Positions 16,526 through 23,339 of a DNA stretch of 34,871 bases are shown here, in pieces (position 1 is the first letter of the stretch; each line of letters starts with the position of its first letter). The stretch is from a bacterium (GTDB taxonomy: Bacteria; Krumholzibacteriota; Krumholzibacteriia; LZORAL124-64-63): assembly GCA_024229695.1 (NCBI GenBank), contig JAAESD010000418.1:1-34871 (forward strand), given 5' to 3'. The translations under genes were made by a program, and so were the position numbers. The notes under the pieces are model-generated. The model was not told the DNA's origin. It searched no databases and saw nothing but the letters and a program-made list of their open reading frames with translations.

Positions 16526-16558
16526 GTCGGGTCCTCATTTGGGGGCCCGGCTGTTTTT
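16526..16558 (+). terminator. Rho-independent terminator (or attenuator) after the acyl-CoA dehydrogenase gene
   Basis: An 11-bp stem (GTCGGGTCCTC with GGGGGCCCGGC, three G-U wobbles in RNA) closes an ATTT loop and is followed by TGTTTTT. It is strongly GC-rich against its surroundings. It closes the transcript from the hsp20-to-dehydrogenase unit. Because the ATG of the next small gene (16559) follows the T run at once, it may also act as an attenuator for the downstream membrane cassette. Confidence 0.8.
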
Positions 16559-16735
16559 ATGCTATCAATTATTTCTCCCTTTTCATTTGTAATTGGCCAG
16601 GCAGTGACATTTACATCTCCACTTTTGAATTTTATTGTCCCTGAGAATATTCTCAAGGAGAGCCGTAATCTGTTACATGAACGTGATGGAGTTGAAAAGC
16701 TAATTGCTCAAATCGAACTACAGGAACAGCGATGA
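16559..16735 (+). CDS. Small uncharacterised membrane-associated protein, first gene of a five-gene cassette
   Basis: 58 residues from the ATG at 16559. The frame is open back to a GTG at 16436 (99 residues, with a further ATG at 16463), but that upstream part is Asn/Gln-rich, runs through the terminator hairpin and looks non-coding. From 16559 the protein is a hydrophobic segment rich in Phe, Pro and Ile (MLSIISPFSFVIGQAVTF, then SPLLNFIVP), followed by a charged amphipathic tail containing LLHERDGVEKLIAQIELQEQ. No Shine-Dalgarno is visible. The stop overlaps the next start (ATGA), which is the main reason to believe it is real. I do not recognise a family. A membrane-anchored small subunit of the following proteins is a reasonable guess. 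Confidence 0.55.
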   Translation: MLSIISPFSFVIGQAVTFTSPLLNFIVPENILKESRNLLHERDGVEKLIAQIELQEQR

Positions 16736-17514
16736 GTGGCGATACATTATTACTTTTAATAACTCTTGTTGTGATAGTTATTGCAATGCTCAGGCGTCGT
16801 GACAGGAAACCTGAAGTTGACTGCGTTCCGGAAATTGAAGTGGCAGTAAGAAAAGCTGCAGAATTAAATCGACCTGCATATTTTATTCCTGGGAGCAGGG
16901 ACATAGACAACATCCAGACAATATCTGCGTTATCCATGTTGAAAGTTGTTGCCCGATATTGTGCTGAATATGATGTGGAACTGATCATACCAGTCAGTAA
17001 AAGTATGGTCATGGAAAGGGCGCAGGAAGTGTGCAGATCGGCATATGAAGATGCAGGATTTGCAGATCGATGGTCTTCAAGTCAGGTCAGTTATACAACA
17101 GATGACCCGCTGGGATTTGTAGCTCACGTGGATGGCATGATTGCGCGCGCAAAGCCTGCAGTTTGCTTTATGTTCGGTTTCTTTGCCGGGGAATCATTGC
17201 TACTGGCCGAGAGCTCCTACAATGTTGCGGAAGTAACAATTGCCGGTACCGCTGTACCTTCACAGTTACCATTCTTTGTTGCGTCGTGTGATACGACCTT
17301 AATCGGTGAAGAATTTTTTGCTGCGAGTGCAATGCTGTCTGGCAATAAAGATGATATTGCAATGTTGCAGGGGCTTGATGCTGGCAAACAACTTGCAATC
17401 GGAATTATTTTAGCTGTAGTAGTTTTGTCATATCTAACACTCATATTTAAACCGGAAATGTATGAATCATTCCTCACTATTGTTGATAATATATTACATG
17501 GGGGGGGGCGATGA
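16732..17514 (+). CDS. DUF6754-like membrane protein, second gene of the cassette
   Basis: 260 residues. N-terminal membrane segment (about 5-19) followed by RRRDRK, a soluble domain (about 25-220), and a C-terminal membrane segment (about 224-243). By the positive-inside rule the soluble domain is cytosolic. Its segments P-A-Y-F-I-P-G-S-R-D-I-D-N-I-Q-T-I, LIIPVSKSMVMERAQEV, GFFAGESLLLAESS, IAGTAVPSQLPFFVASCD and TLIGEEFFAASA match my recollection of DUF6754, a family of unknown function. No catalytic motif is evident. The gene ends in a G9 tract that encodes the final Gly-Gly-Gly and doubles as ribosome site for the next gene, with which it overlaps by ATGA. Confidence 0.75.
   Translation: MSGDTLLLLITLVVIVIAMLRRRDRKPEVDCVPEIEVAVRKAAELNRPAYFIPGSRDIDNIQTISALSMLKVVARYCAEYDVELIIPVSKSMVMERAQEVCRSAYEDAGFADRWSSSQVSYTTDDPLGFVAHVDGMIARAKPAVCFMFGFFAGESLLLAESSYNVAEVTIAGTAVPSQLPFFVASCDTTLIGEEFFAASAMLSGNKDDIAMLQGLDAGKQLAIGIILAVVVLSYLTLIFKPEMYESFLTIVDNILHGGGR
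17500..17508 (+). repeat. G9 homopolymer tract at a gene junction
   Basis: Nine consecutive G at the 3' end of the DUF6754-like gene, two bases before the ATG at 17511. It is the longest G run in the window and stands out in an AT-leaning sequence. Slippage would change the last residues and stop codon of the upstream gene, the gene overlap, and the Shine-Dalgarno spacing of the downstream gene. Confidence 0.9.
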
Positions 17515-18209
17515 AACGCAACCTCGCACAAGTGGTATTAAGTGTAGTTGCCCTGCTGATTGTCCTTTCTGCTTTTTTGCCTGATGCCGATGGAGGGCTT
17601 GCAGGAATAGCAAAAAGCGCCGATTCCTATTTCCCAATCTGGTTCAGCATAATTGCAGTTTTTGCTTTTGTGCTTGGAGCTTCAAGTTTAATCGGCTCAC
17701 ATGTCAGGAAAATCAAAGACCGGGAAAACGACTGGCAGTATTCGATTGTAACTGTTTCATCTTTTGCAATCGTCTTGATTGTCGGTCTTGCAAAACTTGG
17801 TGGAGCTCCCGGGCTTGAAGGTGATGTTTCAGACCCTGCTTCATTTCTTGGCAGGATATTCAGTTCAGTACTCAGTCCACTTCATGCAACACTGTTTTCA
17901 CTATTGGCTTTTTATATGGCATCAGCTGCGTTCAGGTCTTTTAGAATCAGGTCTCTGGAAACAACCGTGCTCCTGGTATCGGCATCAATTATTATCGTCG
18001 GTAGACTCCCATTTGCATCAAAACTGTTTTCATTTTTACCGGAAACATTGCATTGGCTGAGGCCGGATAAACTTTCACTCTGGATGTTGCTGGTCCCAAA
18101 TACTGCCGGACAGCGAGCTGTGCTTATTACTGTTTCACTTGGTGTAATAGCTGTTGCATTGAAGTATATACTTGGTATGAGTAGAGATATGTTTGGCGGT
18201 CAAAAATGA
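17511..18209 (+). CDS. Uncharacterised six-TM membrane protein, third gene of the cassette
   Basis: 232 residues with about six hydrophobic segments, near residues 5-24, 41-62, 77-96, 117-141, 150-168 and 204-222. Basic residues between segments 2 and 3 (HVRKIKDREND) mark a cytosolic loop. The loop between segments 3 and 4 has a small extracytoplasmic GLEGDVSDP stretch. No enzyme or transporter signature is recognised. The start overlaps the upstream stop (ATGA), preceded by the poly-G ribosome site, and the end overlaps the next start (ATGA). The strict coupling implies fixed stoichiometry with the DUF6754-like protein and the following genes. Confidence 0.75.
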   Translation: MKRNLAQVVLSVVALLIVLSAFLPDADGGLAGIAKSADSYFPIWFSIIAVFAFVLGASSLIGSHVRKIKDRENDWQYSIVTVSSFAIVLIVGLAKLGGAPGLEGDVSDPASFLGRIFSSVLSPLHATLFSLLAFYMASAAFRSFRIRSLETTVLLVSASIIIVGRLPFASKLFSFLPETLHWLRPDKLSLWMLLVPNTAGQRAVLITVSLGVIAVALKYILGMSRDMFGGQK

Positions 18210-19075
18210 GAAATCGTTTTATTTCCATTTTTACAACTGTCGACAATATAGACAGGCGTCTGATCTATCTGATGTTGGCTATCACCATATCAATATCACT
18301 TTTTGCCGATGTAAGTTTCAGAGATGAACCATCTGAACTGGTAATCCCGATTTTTAATCACATTGAAAACCTCGAGCCTGGTATTCCGATTCTGATATCG
18401 ATGGAGTATTCACCTACATCGGAACCTGAGTTGGCCCCGATGGCAAAAGCTGTTACTCATCATGCGTTTCTTGCAGGGCATCCAATTTGTTATATGTCAT
18501 TGTGGCCCGAAGGCGGGATGATGATAAATCGGCTCACTGACCAAGTGTTTGCAGATTACCCTGATGCCAAGTACGGAGAACAATGGGCTAACCTTGGCTT
18601 TAAAGTCGGCGGCGAAATGGTGATCAATTCAATGAGGGATTCATTGCATCATATTTATGCGACCGATGCTTTTGGTACTTCAATTGACAAAATTCCACTG
18701 TTTAATGACATAAATAATTTGTCCGATTTTGGCTTGCTGCTTTCGTTCAGTGGTGGTTCTCCAGGATTGAAAGAATGGATACTTTACGCTGGTGATGAAC
18801 TCGATATTCCTCTGGCTGGCGGATGCAAGGGAGTAGGTGCACCACAGTTTCTCCCTTACTTCCCAGGGCAAATTATAGGGCTATTTAATGGTTTAAAAGG
18901 TGCATCGGAGTACGAAGCAGCTTTACTTAACAGTCGATACAGCATAGACGCCGACTTACTGGAGGCAACCAATCGTATGGGCCCTCAGACTGTTGCTCAT
19001 ATGGTCATAATGGTGTTTCTGGTTTTGGGTAATATATCAACTCTGGCGCTGTTTATTCTCAGGAGGCTGAGATGA
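18206..19075 (+). CDS. Uncharacterised bitopic/double-anchored protein with extracytoplasmic domain, fourth gene of the cassette
   Basis: 289 residues. One membrane segment near the N-terminus (about 20-35, after RNR and RR) and one at the C-terminus (about 263-284, before RRLR) enclose a soluble domain. The basic ends place both termini in the cytosol and the domain outside the membrane. The domain holds PILISMEYSPTSEPELAPMA, an H-H pair, MSLWPEGG, YGEQWANLGFKVGGE and later GGSPGLKEWILY and YFPGQIIGLFNGLKGASEYE. These look like a conserved small-molecule or protein-binding fold, but I know no function for it. Overlaps both neighbours by ATGA. Its layout mirrors the DUF6754-like protein with opposite orientation. 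Confidence 0.72.
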   Translation: MRNRFISIFTTVDNIDRRLIYLMLAITISISLFADVSFRDEPSELVIPIFNHIENLEPGIPILISMEYSPTSEPELAPMAKAVTHHAFLAGHPICYMSLWPEGGMMINRLTDQVFADYPDAKYGEQWANLGFKVGGEMVINSMRDSLHHIYATDAFGTSIDKIPLFNDINNLSDFGLLLSFSGGSPGLKEWILYAGDELDIPLAGGCKGVGAPQFLPYFPGQIIGLFNGLKGASEYEAALLNSRYSIDADLLEATNRMGPQTVAHMVIMVFLVLGNISTLALFILRRLR

Positions 19076-19755
19076 TTTGTGTCATCACAAATTCAAACCA
19101 TTTTGAAACCTGGTTGGCTGCATTTCTAACACTTGCTGTTTTCAGTTTTTTGTATCGGGATAATCCTTTTTATAAATTTGCAGAGCACCTTTTTGTAGGC
19201 GTATCTGCAGCATACTGGATGGTTCTCGGTTTTTGGTCGACGTTATGGCCAAATGCTATAGTACCACTTTTCCCCAATGCAGCACTCGTTGTTGGGGCAA
19301 CCCCACCAGAACAGCGCGATTTTGTAATCCTGATTCCGGTTATACTGGGATTGATGATGTTGTTAAAAATAGTTCCCCGATACGCATCCTGGGGCAACTA
19401 TACAACCGCATTTATTATCGGTACAACAGCAGGATACAGTCTTGTTCGCTACTTGAGATCTGATTTTATTTACCAACTGGGATCTATCATTAAATCGGTG
19501 ATTCCGGCATCTGCCAGCATTGGTCTATCGGAAGTTGCCAATAGTATATTCATTCTACTGGCAACTATAAGCGCACTCTACTATTTTCTCCGTATCAGGA
19601 CAAACAAGAGATCGGCCAACGTTATTTCTAGATGCGGCCTGCTTGTGCTGATGACTGCATTTGGTGTCTCATTCGGTTCTGCAGTCATGGGCAGGGTTAC
19701 ACTTCTTGTGGACCGTCTCTATTTCCTGTTTTCCGACTGGATGGGGATATTATAG
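19072..19755 (+). CDS. Uncharacterised multi-TM membrane protein, last gene of the cassette
   Basis: 227 residues with about six hydrophobic segments: around 11-27, 36-56, 83-101, 110-125, 156-172 and 187-205, and a hydrophobic C-terminal end. A conserved-looking N-terminal stretch, YRDNPFYKFAEHLFVGVSAAYW, follows the first segment. A polar RIRTNKRS loop indicates cytosolic orientation between the last segments. No family recognised. It starts with an ATGA overlap. Downstream there is a 75-base gap with a fresh promoter, so this is the last gene of the coupled cassette. Confidence 0.72.
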   Translation: MICVITNSNHFETWLAAFLTLAVFSFLYRDNPFYKFAEHLFVGVSAAYWMVLGFWSTLWPNAIVPLFPNAALVVGATPPEQRDFVILIPVILGLMMLLKIVPRYASWGNYTTAFIIGTTAGYSLVRYLRSDFIYQLGSIIKSVIPASASIGLSEVANSIFILLATISALYYFLRIRTNKRSANVISRCGLLVLMTAFGVSFGSAVMGRVTLLVDRLYFLFSDWMGIL

Positions 19756-19764
19756 CTAAGTCAC

Positions 19765-19794
19765 TTGACTAACTGGCCAGTTATTCAATACAAT
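19765..19794 (+). promoter_or_regulatory. Candidate sigma-70-like promoter for the TPR-aroQ-efp-acc-ftsK unit
   Basis: TTGACT at 19765-19770, an 18-bp spacer, TACAAT at 19789-19794, each 5/6 to consensus. It is the best promoter match in the window and lies in the only gap between the membrane cassette and the next gene. Confidence 0.5.
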
Positions 19795-19819
19795 GACCGC
19801 TCAATTACTGAATAACCGG
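19777..19819. promoter_or_regulatory. Inverted repeat overlapping promoter and leader (operator or leader hairpin)
   Basis: Arms CCAGTTATTCA (19777-19787) and TGAATAACCGG (19809-19819), 10 of 11 bases complementary, 21 bases apart. The left arm is in the promoter spacer. The right arm lies in the leader and touches the GGGAGAGG ribosome site. Centre-to-centre distance is 32 bp, about three helical turns, which suits a looped or side-by-side protein pair on DNA. Confidence 0.4.
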
Positions 19820-19830
19820 GAGAGGCAGCT

Positions 19831-20364
19831 TTGGACATCGATCGTCAAATCAGGTTTTATCAACAAAAATTTGAGAGCAATCCTAATTCTCTCTTTGTGA
19901 TTCCACTGGCAGATATGCGTCGTGCCGGCGGCGATGCAGTTGCTGCTCGTGATTTGCTGATAAAACACAAATCAACTGTGGAGTCCAATATTTCTGCAAT
20001 GATTGTTTTGGGAAAATGCTTTCATGAAACAGGAAATAGAGATGCTGCAATTGAATTATTGCAGCAGGTTCTGAGTAAAGACTCTAATAACCGTGTTGTG
20101 GCAAAACTTCTACAAGAATACAAATCGACGTCAGTTACAGAGATGGATTCAAAAGCCTCTATTGAGATTACTGAAACTCCTGAAGTTATTGAAGAAGTAC
20201 AAACTCCAGAAGTGAAATCAACTTTTGTGACTATGACTATCGCTGACATTTACCTGCAACAAGGGCACAGGGAAAAAGCACTTGAAATTCTCAACATGAT
20301 ATTAGAAGAGTCACCCCGCAGGGAAGATGTACTGGAAAAGATCGCCAAAATTGAGGGCATGTAA
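19831..20364 (+). CDS. Tetratricopeptide-repeat protein
   Basis: 177 residues with a TTG start 5 bases after GGGAGAGG. Two helical-repeat parts flank an acidic Thr/Glu-rich linker (about 95-130). The first (residues about 5-90) shows TPR-type A-x-x-L-G-x-x-x-x-x-x-G-x-x-x-x-A (MIVLGKCFHETGNRDAAIELL). The second (about 133-175) has IADIYLQQGHREKALEILNMIL. No signal peptide, so probably cytosolic and a protein-interaction scaffold. It is first in a unit with aroQ, efp and accBC. Nothing in the sequence gives the partner. Confidence 0.8.
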   Translation: MDIDRQIRFYQQKFESNPNSLFVIPLADMRRAGGDAVAARDLLIKHKSTVESNISAMIVLGKCFHETGNRDAAIELLQQVLSKDSNNRVVAKLLQEYKSTSVTEMDSKASIEITETPEVIEEVQTPEVKSTFVTMTIADIYLQQGHREKALEILNMILEESPRREDVLEKIAKIEGM

Positions 20365-20368
20365 TTTC

Positions 20369-20821
20369 GTGAGATCTTTGTCATTGGCAATAATTAATGG
20401 CCCCAACCTGAATAAACTTGGCATGCGCGAGCCAAATCACTACGGATCATTCACATACGATGAGCTTACTGATTATTGTGAAAGTCAGGCTGCAAGCCTT
20501 GATATTGAGATCGATATCTATCAAAACGACATTGAAGGCGAGTTGGTCCAATTAATTCATGAACTCTCTGAAAAAGTTGACGGCATTATCTTAAATGCTG
20601 CAGCGTACACACATACATCAGTGGCTATTCGGGATGCAGTCTTGACTGTGAAAATCCCTGTAGTAGAAGTGCATATAAGCAATCCATACTCGCGAGAAGA
20701 ATTCAGGCGTACAAATTTATTATCAGATATAGTTAAAGCTTCAATTTCAGGGTTTGGTATTACCAGCTATAAATTGGCAATTTTGGGTATAGTCAGTATC
20801 CTGGAAGACAAAAATAGGTAA
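20369..20821 (+). CDS. aroQ: 3-dehydroquinate dehydratase, type II
   Basis: 150 residues from GTG at 20369, the usual length for type II enzymes. The frame is open back to 20327, but that part overlaps the TPR gene. Family blocks: INGPNLNKLGMREPNHYG with the substrate Arg and catalytic Tyr, NAAAYTHTSVAIRDA with the catalytic Asn and His, EVHISN, and the late S-R-E-E-F-R-x-x-N-L-L-S. It dehydrates 3-dehydroquinate to 3-dehydroshikimate in the shikimate pathway, as a cytosolic dodecamer. Gene order aroQ-efp-accB-accC is widespread in bacteria, which supports all four calls. Confidence 0.95.
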   Translation: MRSLSLAIINGPNLNKLGMREPNHYGSFTYDELTDYCESQAASLDIEIDIYQNDIEGELVQLIHELSEKVDGIILNAAAYTHTSVAIRDAVLTVKIPVVEVHISNPYSREEFRRTNLLSDIVKASISGFGITSYKLAILGIVSILEDKNR

Positions 20822-20828
20822 CAGCTTA

Positions 20829-20857
20829 TTGCCAATATGCTCTATAAATGTTATCAA
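20829..20857 (+). promoter_or_regulatory. Weak candidate promoter before efp
   Basis: TTGCCA at 20829-20834, 17-bp spacer, TATCAA at 20852-20857, in the 82-base gap between aroQ and efp. The gap is longer than others in this unit, which suggests an extra start site for the highly expressed efp gene, but the -10 match is only 4/6. Confidence 0.3.
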
Positions 20858-20903
20858 TTACACAGAGTTTTGACATAAGCAACGAAAACAGGGAGATAAG
20901 CCT

Positions 20904-21461
20904 TTGGCAAGTACGAGCGATTTTAGAAATGGTCTGGTTATCGACATGAAAAATGGACTCTGGTCCATTGTTGATTTTCAGCATGTAAAGCCTGGAAAGG
21001 GCCCAGCTTTTGTGAGAACAAAGCTGAAGAATGTACAAACGGGAAAAGTCATTGAGGAAACTTTCAGAGCTGGGGAGAAAGTTGATGATGTCAGGCTTGA
21101 AAGGCGTGATTATCAGTTTCTTTATGTCGATGGTGATTTCCTTACTTTTATGAGTCTTGAGACATATGAACAGGTTTCTCTGCCAAAAGATACTTTGGGA
21201 GACTTGCCCATGTTTGTGAAAGAGAGTGAGAATGTCAGTATGTTGCTTCGTGACAATGTACCACTGACAGTAGAACCGCCACAGACAGTTGATTTGAAAG
21301 TTGCCGATACCGACCCTGGCTTGAAAGGTGACACAGCTCAAGGTGGAACCAAGCCTGCAACAATGGAAACCGGGCTCGTAGTTTTAGTCCCACTCTTCAT
21401 TGAAATCGGTGAAATTCTTAAAATTGATACTCGAACCAAGAAATATCTTGGCAGGGTTTAA
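20904..21461 (+). CDS. efp: Translation elongation factor P
   Basis: 185 residues, exactly the usual size. TTG start at 20904, 8 bases after GGGAG. The N-terminal KOW-like domain has the acceptor loop HVKPGKGPAFVR with Lys32 at the tip, the residue that in many bacteria is modified (for example by beta-lysylation). The OB domains follow (YEQVSLPKDTLGDLP, then a typical end TGLVVLVPLFIEIGEILKIDTRT). EF-P relieves ribosome stalling at polyproline. No modification enzyme is encoded in this window. It lies between aroQ and accB in the common order. Confidence 0.96.
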   Translation: MASTSDFRNGLVIDMKNGLWSIVDFQHVKPGKGPAFVRTKLKNVQTGKVIEETFRAGEKVDDVRLERRDYQFLYVDGDFLTFMSLETYEQVSLPKDTLGDLPMFVKESENVSMLLRDNVPLTVEPPQTVDLKVADTDPGLKGDTAQGGTKPATMETGLVVLVPLFIEIGEILKIDTRTKKYLGRV

Positions 21462-21485
21462 CTATTTACAACAGGAGATTCTAGA

Positions 21486-21932
21486 ATGGACCTCAAGAAA
21501 ATCAAGGAATTTGTCAAGTTGGTTGAGGATAGCGGTATCCATGAACTGGAAATTACCAGTGGTGACAATACAATCAGAATCAAAAAACAATCTGCACAAG
21601 TTGTGGAAACTGTAACAGTTGCTCCTGCTGCTCAGGTTGCTCCAGTTCAATCTGATACTCCTGCAGCTGCAGTGGATTCAGCCAAAGCTGGTTGGAAAGA
21701 AGTTACTTCCCCGATAGTTGGTACTTACTATTCTGCTCCATCACCTGATTCACCTGCTTTTGTTAATGTTGGTGATAAGGTCTCTTCAGGTCAGGTTCTT
21801 TGCATTGTAGAAGCAATGAAAGTAATGAATGAAATAGAAGCAGAATTTAGTGGTACAATCAAAGAGATTTGCGTTTCTGATTCTCAACCAATTGAAGCTG
21901 AAGCTCTGATGTTTCTGATTGATCCTTCCTGA
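21486..21932 (+). CDS. accB: Biotin carboxyl carrier protein of acetyl-CoA carboxylase
   Basis: 148 residues. An N-terminal helix-strand unit (DLKKIKEFVKLVEDSGIHELEI) and IRIKK are followed by an Ala/Pro/Val-rich linker (about 38-70) and the biotinyl domain. The biotin attachment Lys112 is in VEAMKVMNEIEA. In the N-terminal half of the biotinyl domain the V-G-T-Y-Y-S-A-P-S-P-D-S-P loop includes the thumb that marks AccB. It carries carboxybiotin between AccC and the carboxyltransferase in fatty acid synthesis. AGGAG lies 9 bases before the ATG, and accC follows 21 bases later. Confidence 0.96.
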   Translation: MDLKKIKEFVKLVEDSGIHELEITSGDNTIRIKKQSAQVVETVTVAPAAQVAPVQSDTPAAAVDSAKAGWKEVTSPIVGTYYSAPSPDSPAFVNVGDKVSSGQVLCIVEAMKVMNEIEAEFSGTIKEICVSDSQPIEAEALMFLIDPS

Positions 21933-21953
21933 TTTTGCAGCTGAGGAGCTCTA

Positions 21954-23339
21954 ATGTTTAAAAAAGTTCTTGTGGCCAACAGGGGCGAGATTGCATTGCG
22001 GATAATGCGTGCTTGTCGTGAGCTCGGTATTGAGTGTGTTGCTGTACATTCTACTGCCGACGCTGAGGCACTTCATGTTAAATATGCCGAAGAATCTGTA
22101 TGTGTAGGAGGGCCTGCTTCTAAAGATAGTTATTTGAAAGTTTCAAATATTATCGCAGCTGCAGAGATAACAAATGCCGATGCCATTCACCCTGGTTACG
22201 GTTTTCTAGCTGAGAATGCCGATTTCGCAGAAATGTGTCTTGCGCATAATATTACCTGGATAGGCCCGGCACCAAGTGTCATCAGTAGCATGGGAGACAA
22301 GGCCCAAGCAAGAAAAACTGCAAAAAGTGCTGGTGTTCCAATTGTGCCAGGTAGCCCTGGTTTGTTGAAAAGTGTTAATGAAGCTATTGAGTTTGCAAAC
22401 GATGCTGGTTATCCAGTTATCATTAAAGCAACAGCTGGTGGCGGTGGCAAGGGACTACGTATTGCACACAATGAAGCTGAATTACGGAATGGCTATATAA
22501 CGGCTAAAAGTGAAGCTGGTTCTGCCTTTGGTAATGATGGCGTATACATCGAAAAATATCTGGTTAATCCAAGACACATTGAAGTTCAGCTGATTGCCGA
22601 TAAGCATGGCAAAATTATTCATATGGGTGAGAGGGATTGCTCTGTTCAGCGGCGTTTGCAGAAGTTGGTCGAGGAATCTCCTTCTCCAGCTGTAGATGAT
22701 AAGTTGCGTGCTGAGATGGGTGCGGCAGCTGTGAGGTTGGCAGCTGAGTGTGGATATGATTCCGCTGGTACTGTAGAGTTTCTACTTGATGAAGATGGTT
22801 CTTTTTACTTCATGGAAATGAATACTCGTATCCAGGTTGAACATACTGTCAGTGAAATTGTCACCGGAATCGATTTGATGAAGTGGCAGATCGTTGTTGC
22901 TGATGGAGATCATCTTGAACTTGAGCAAGATGAGGTAAAAGTAAGAGGCCATGCGATTGAATGCAGAATTAACGCTGAAGATCCTTCAAAGGACTTCATG
23001 CCCAGACCTGGTAAGATAAATTATATTCATTTCCCGGGTGGACCAGGAGTTCGTGTAGACAGCCATATATATTCAGGTTATGTTGTTCCACCTTATTATG
23101 ACTCATTATTGGCAAAAATTATTACTTATGGTAAGGATCGCAAGGAAGCGATCTTGAGGATGAAACGTGTTCTTGAGGAATGTGTTATTGAAGGTCAGCC
23201 AACGTCGATGCCATTTCATCTGCAAGTGCTGGTGAATAAGACGTTTGTTGATGGCGATGCCACCACAAAGTTCCTTGAGATCGAAATGGATGCTCTCATG
23301 GAGGGGATGGAAAAAAGTGGCAGCGAGGAAAAAGCGTAA
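21954..23339 (+). CDS. accC: Biotin carboxylase subunit of acetyl-CoA carboxylase
   Basis: 461 residues against about 449 in E. coli. The N-terminal [19 protein letters not shown], the [10 protein letters not shown] block, ATP-grasp glycine loop [10 protein letters not shown] (about 161-170) and the catalytic block [21 protein letters not shown] (about 286-306) are all present. It carboxylates biotin on AccB with bicarbonate and ATP. The start is preceded by GAGGAG. The C-terminal 15 or so residues are an extra charged tail ([11 protein letters not shown] lies in the overlapping ftsK frame, not here). The 3' end overlaps the likely ftsK start by 23 bases, so ftsK translation is coupled. Confidence 0.97.
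   Translation: MFKKVLVANRGEIALRIMRACRELGIECVAVHSTADAEALHVKYAEESVCVGGPASKDSYLKVSNIIAAAEITNADAIHPGYGFLAENADFAEMCLAHNITWIGPAPSVISSMGDKAQARKTAKSAGVPIVPGSPGLLKSVNEAIEFANDAGYPVIIKATAGGGGKGLRIAHNEAELRNGYITAKSEAGSAFGNDGVYIEKYLVNPRHIEVQLIADKHGKIIHMGERDCSVQRRLQKLVEESPSPAVDDKLRAEMGAAAVRLAAECGYDSAGTVEFLLDEDGSFYFMEMNTRIQVEHTVSEIVTGIDLMKWQIVVADGDHLELEQDEVKVRGHAIECRINAEDPSKDFMPRPGKINYIHFPGGPGVRVDSHIYSGYVVPPYYDSLLAKIITYGKDRKEAILRMKRVLEECVIEGQPTSMPFHLQVLVNKTFVDGDATTKFLEIEMDALMEGMEKSGSEEKA

Noticed and set aside
16436..16558. N-terminal extension of the small cassette gene from GTG 16436 or ATG 16463
   Set aside because: It crosses the strong terminator hairpin and two dyads, and its Asn/Gln-rich composition is unlike the rest. 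The start at 16559 is preferred, though not proven; translation through the hairpin as part of attenuation remains possible.
20870..20875. TTGACA before efp as a -35 box
   Set aside because: A perfect -35 hexamer, but a -10 at 17 bases would fall on the GGGAGATA ribosome site, leaving no room for a leader. A weaker upstream promoter (20829) was listed instead.
20826..21341. 171-residue minus-strand frame opposite efp
   Set aside because: EF-P is unambiguous on the plus strand; the reverse frame has no domain and no ribosome site.
23245..23316. Upstream starts of ftsK (TTG 23245, ATG 23290)
   Set aside because: They would extend the overlap with accC up to 95 bases. The GTG at 23317 has a strong GGAGGGG site at suitable distance.
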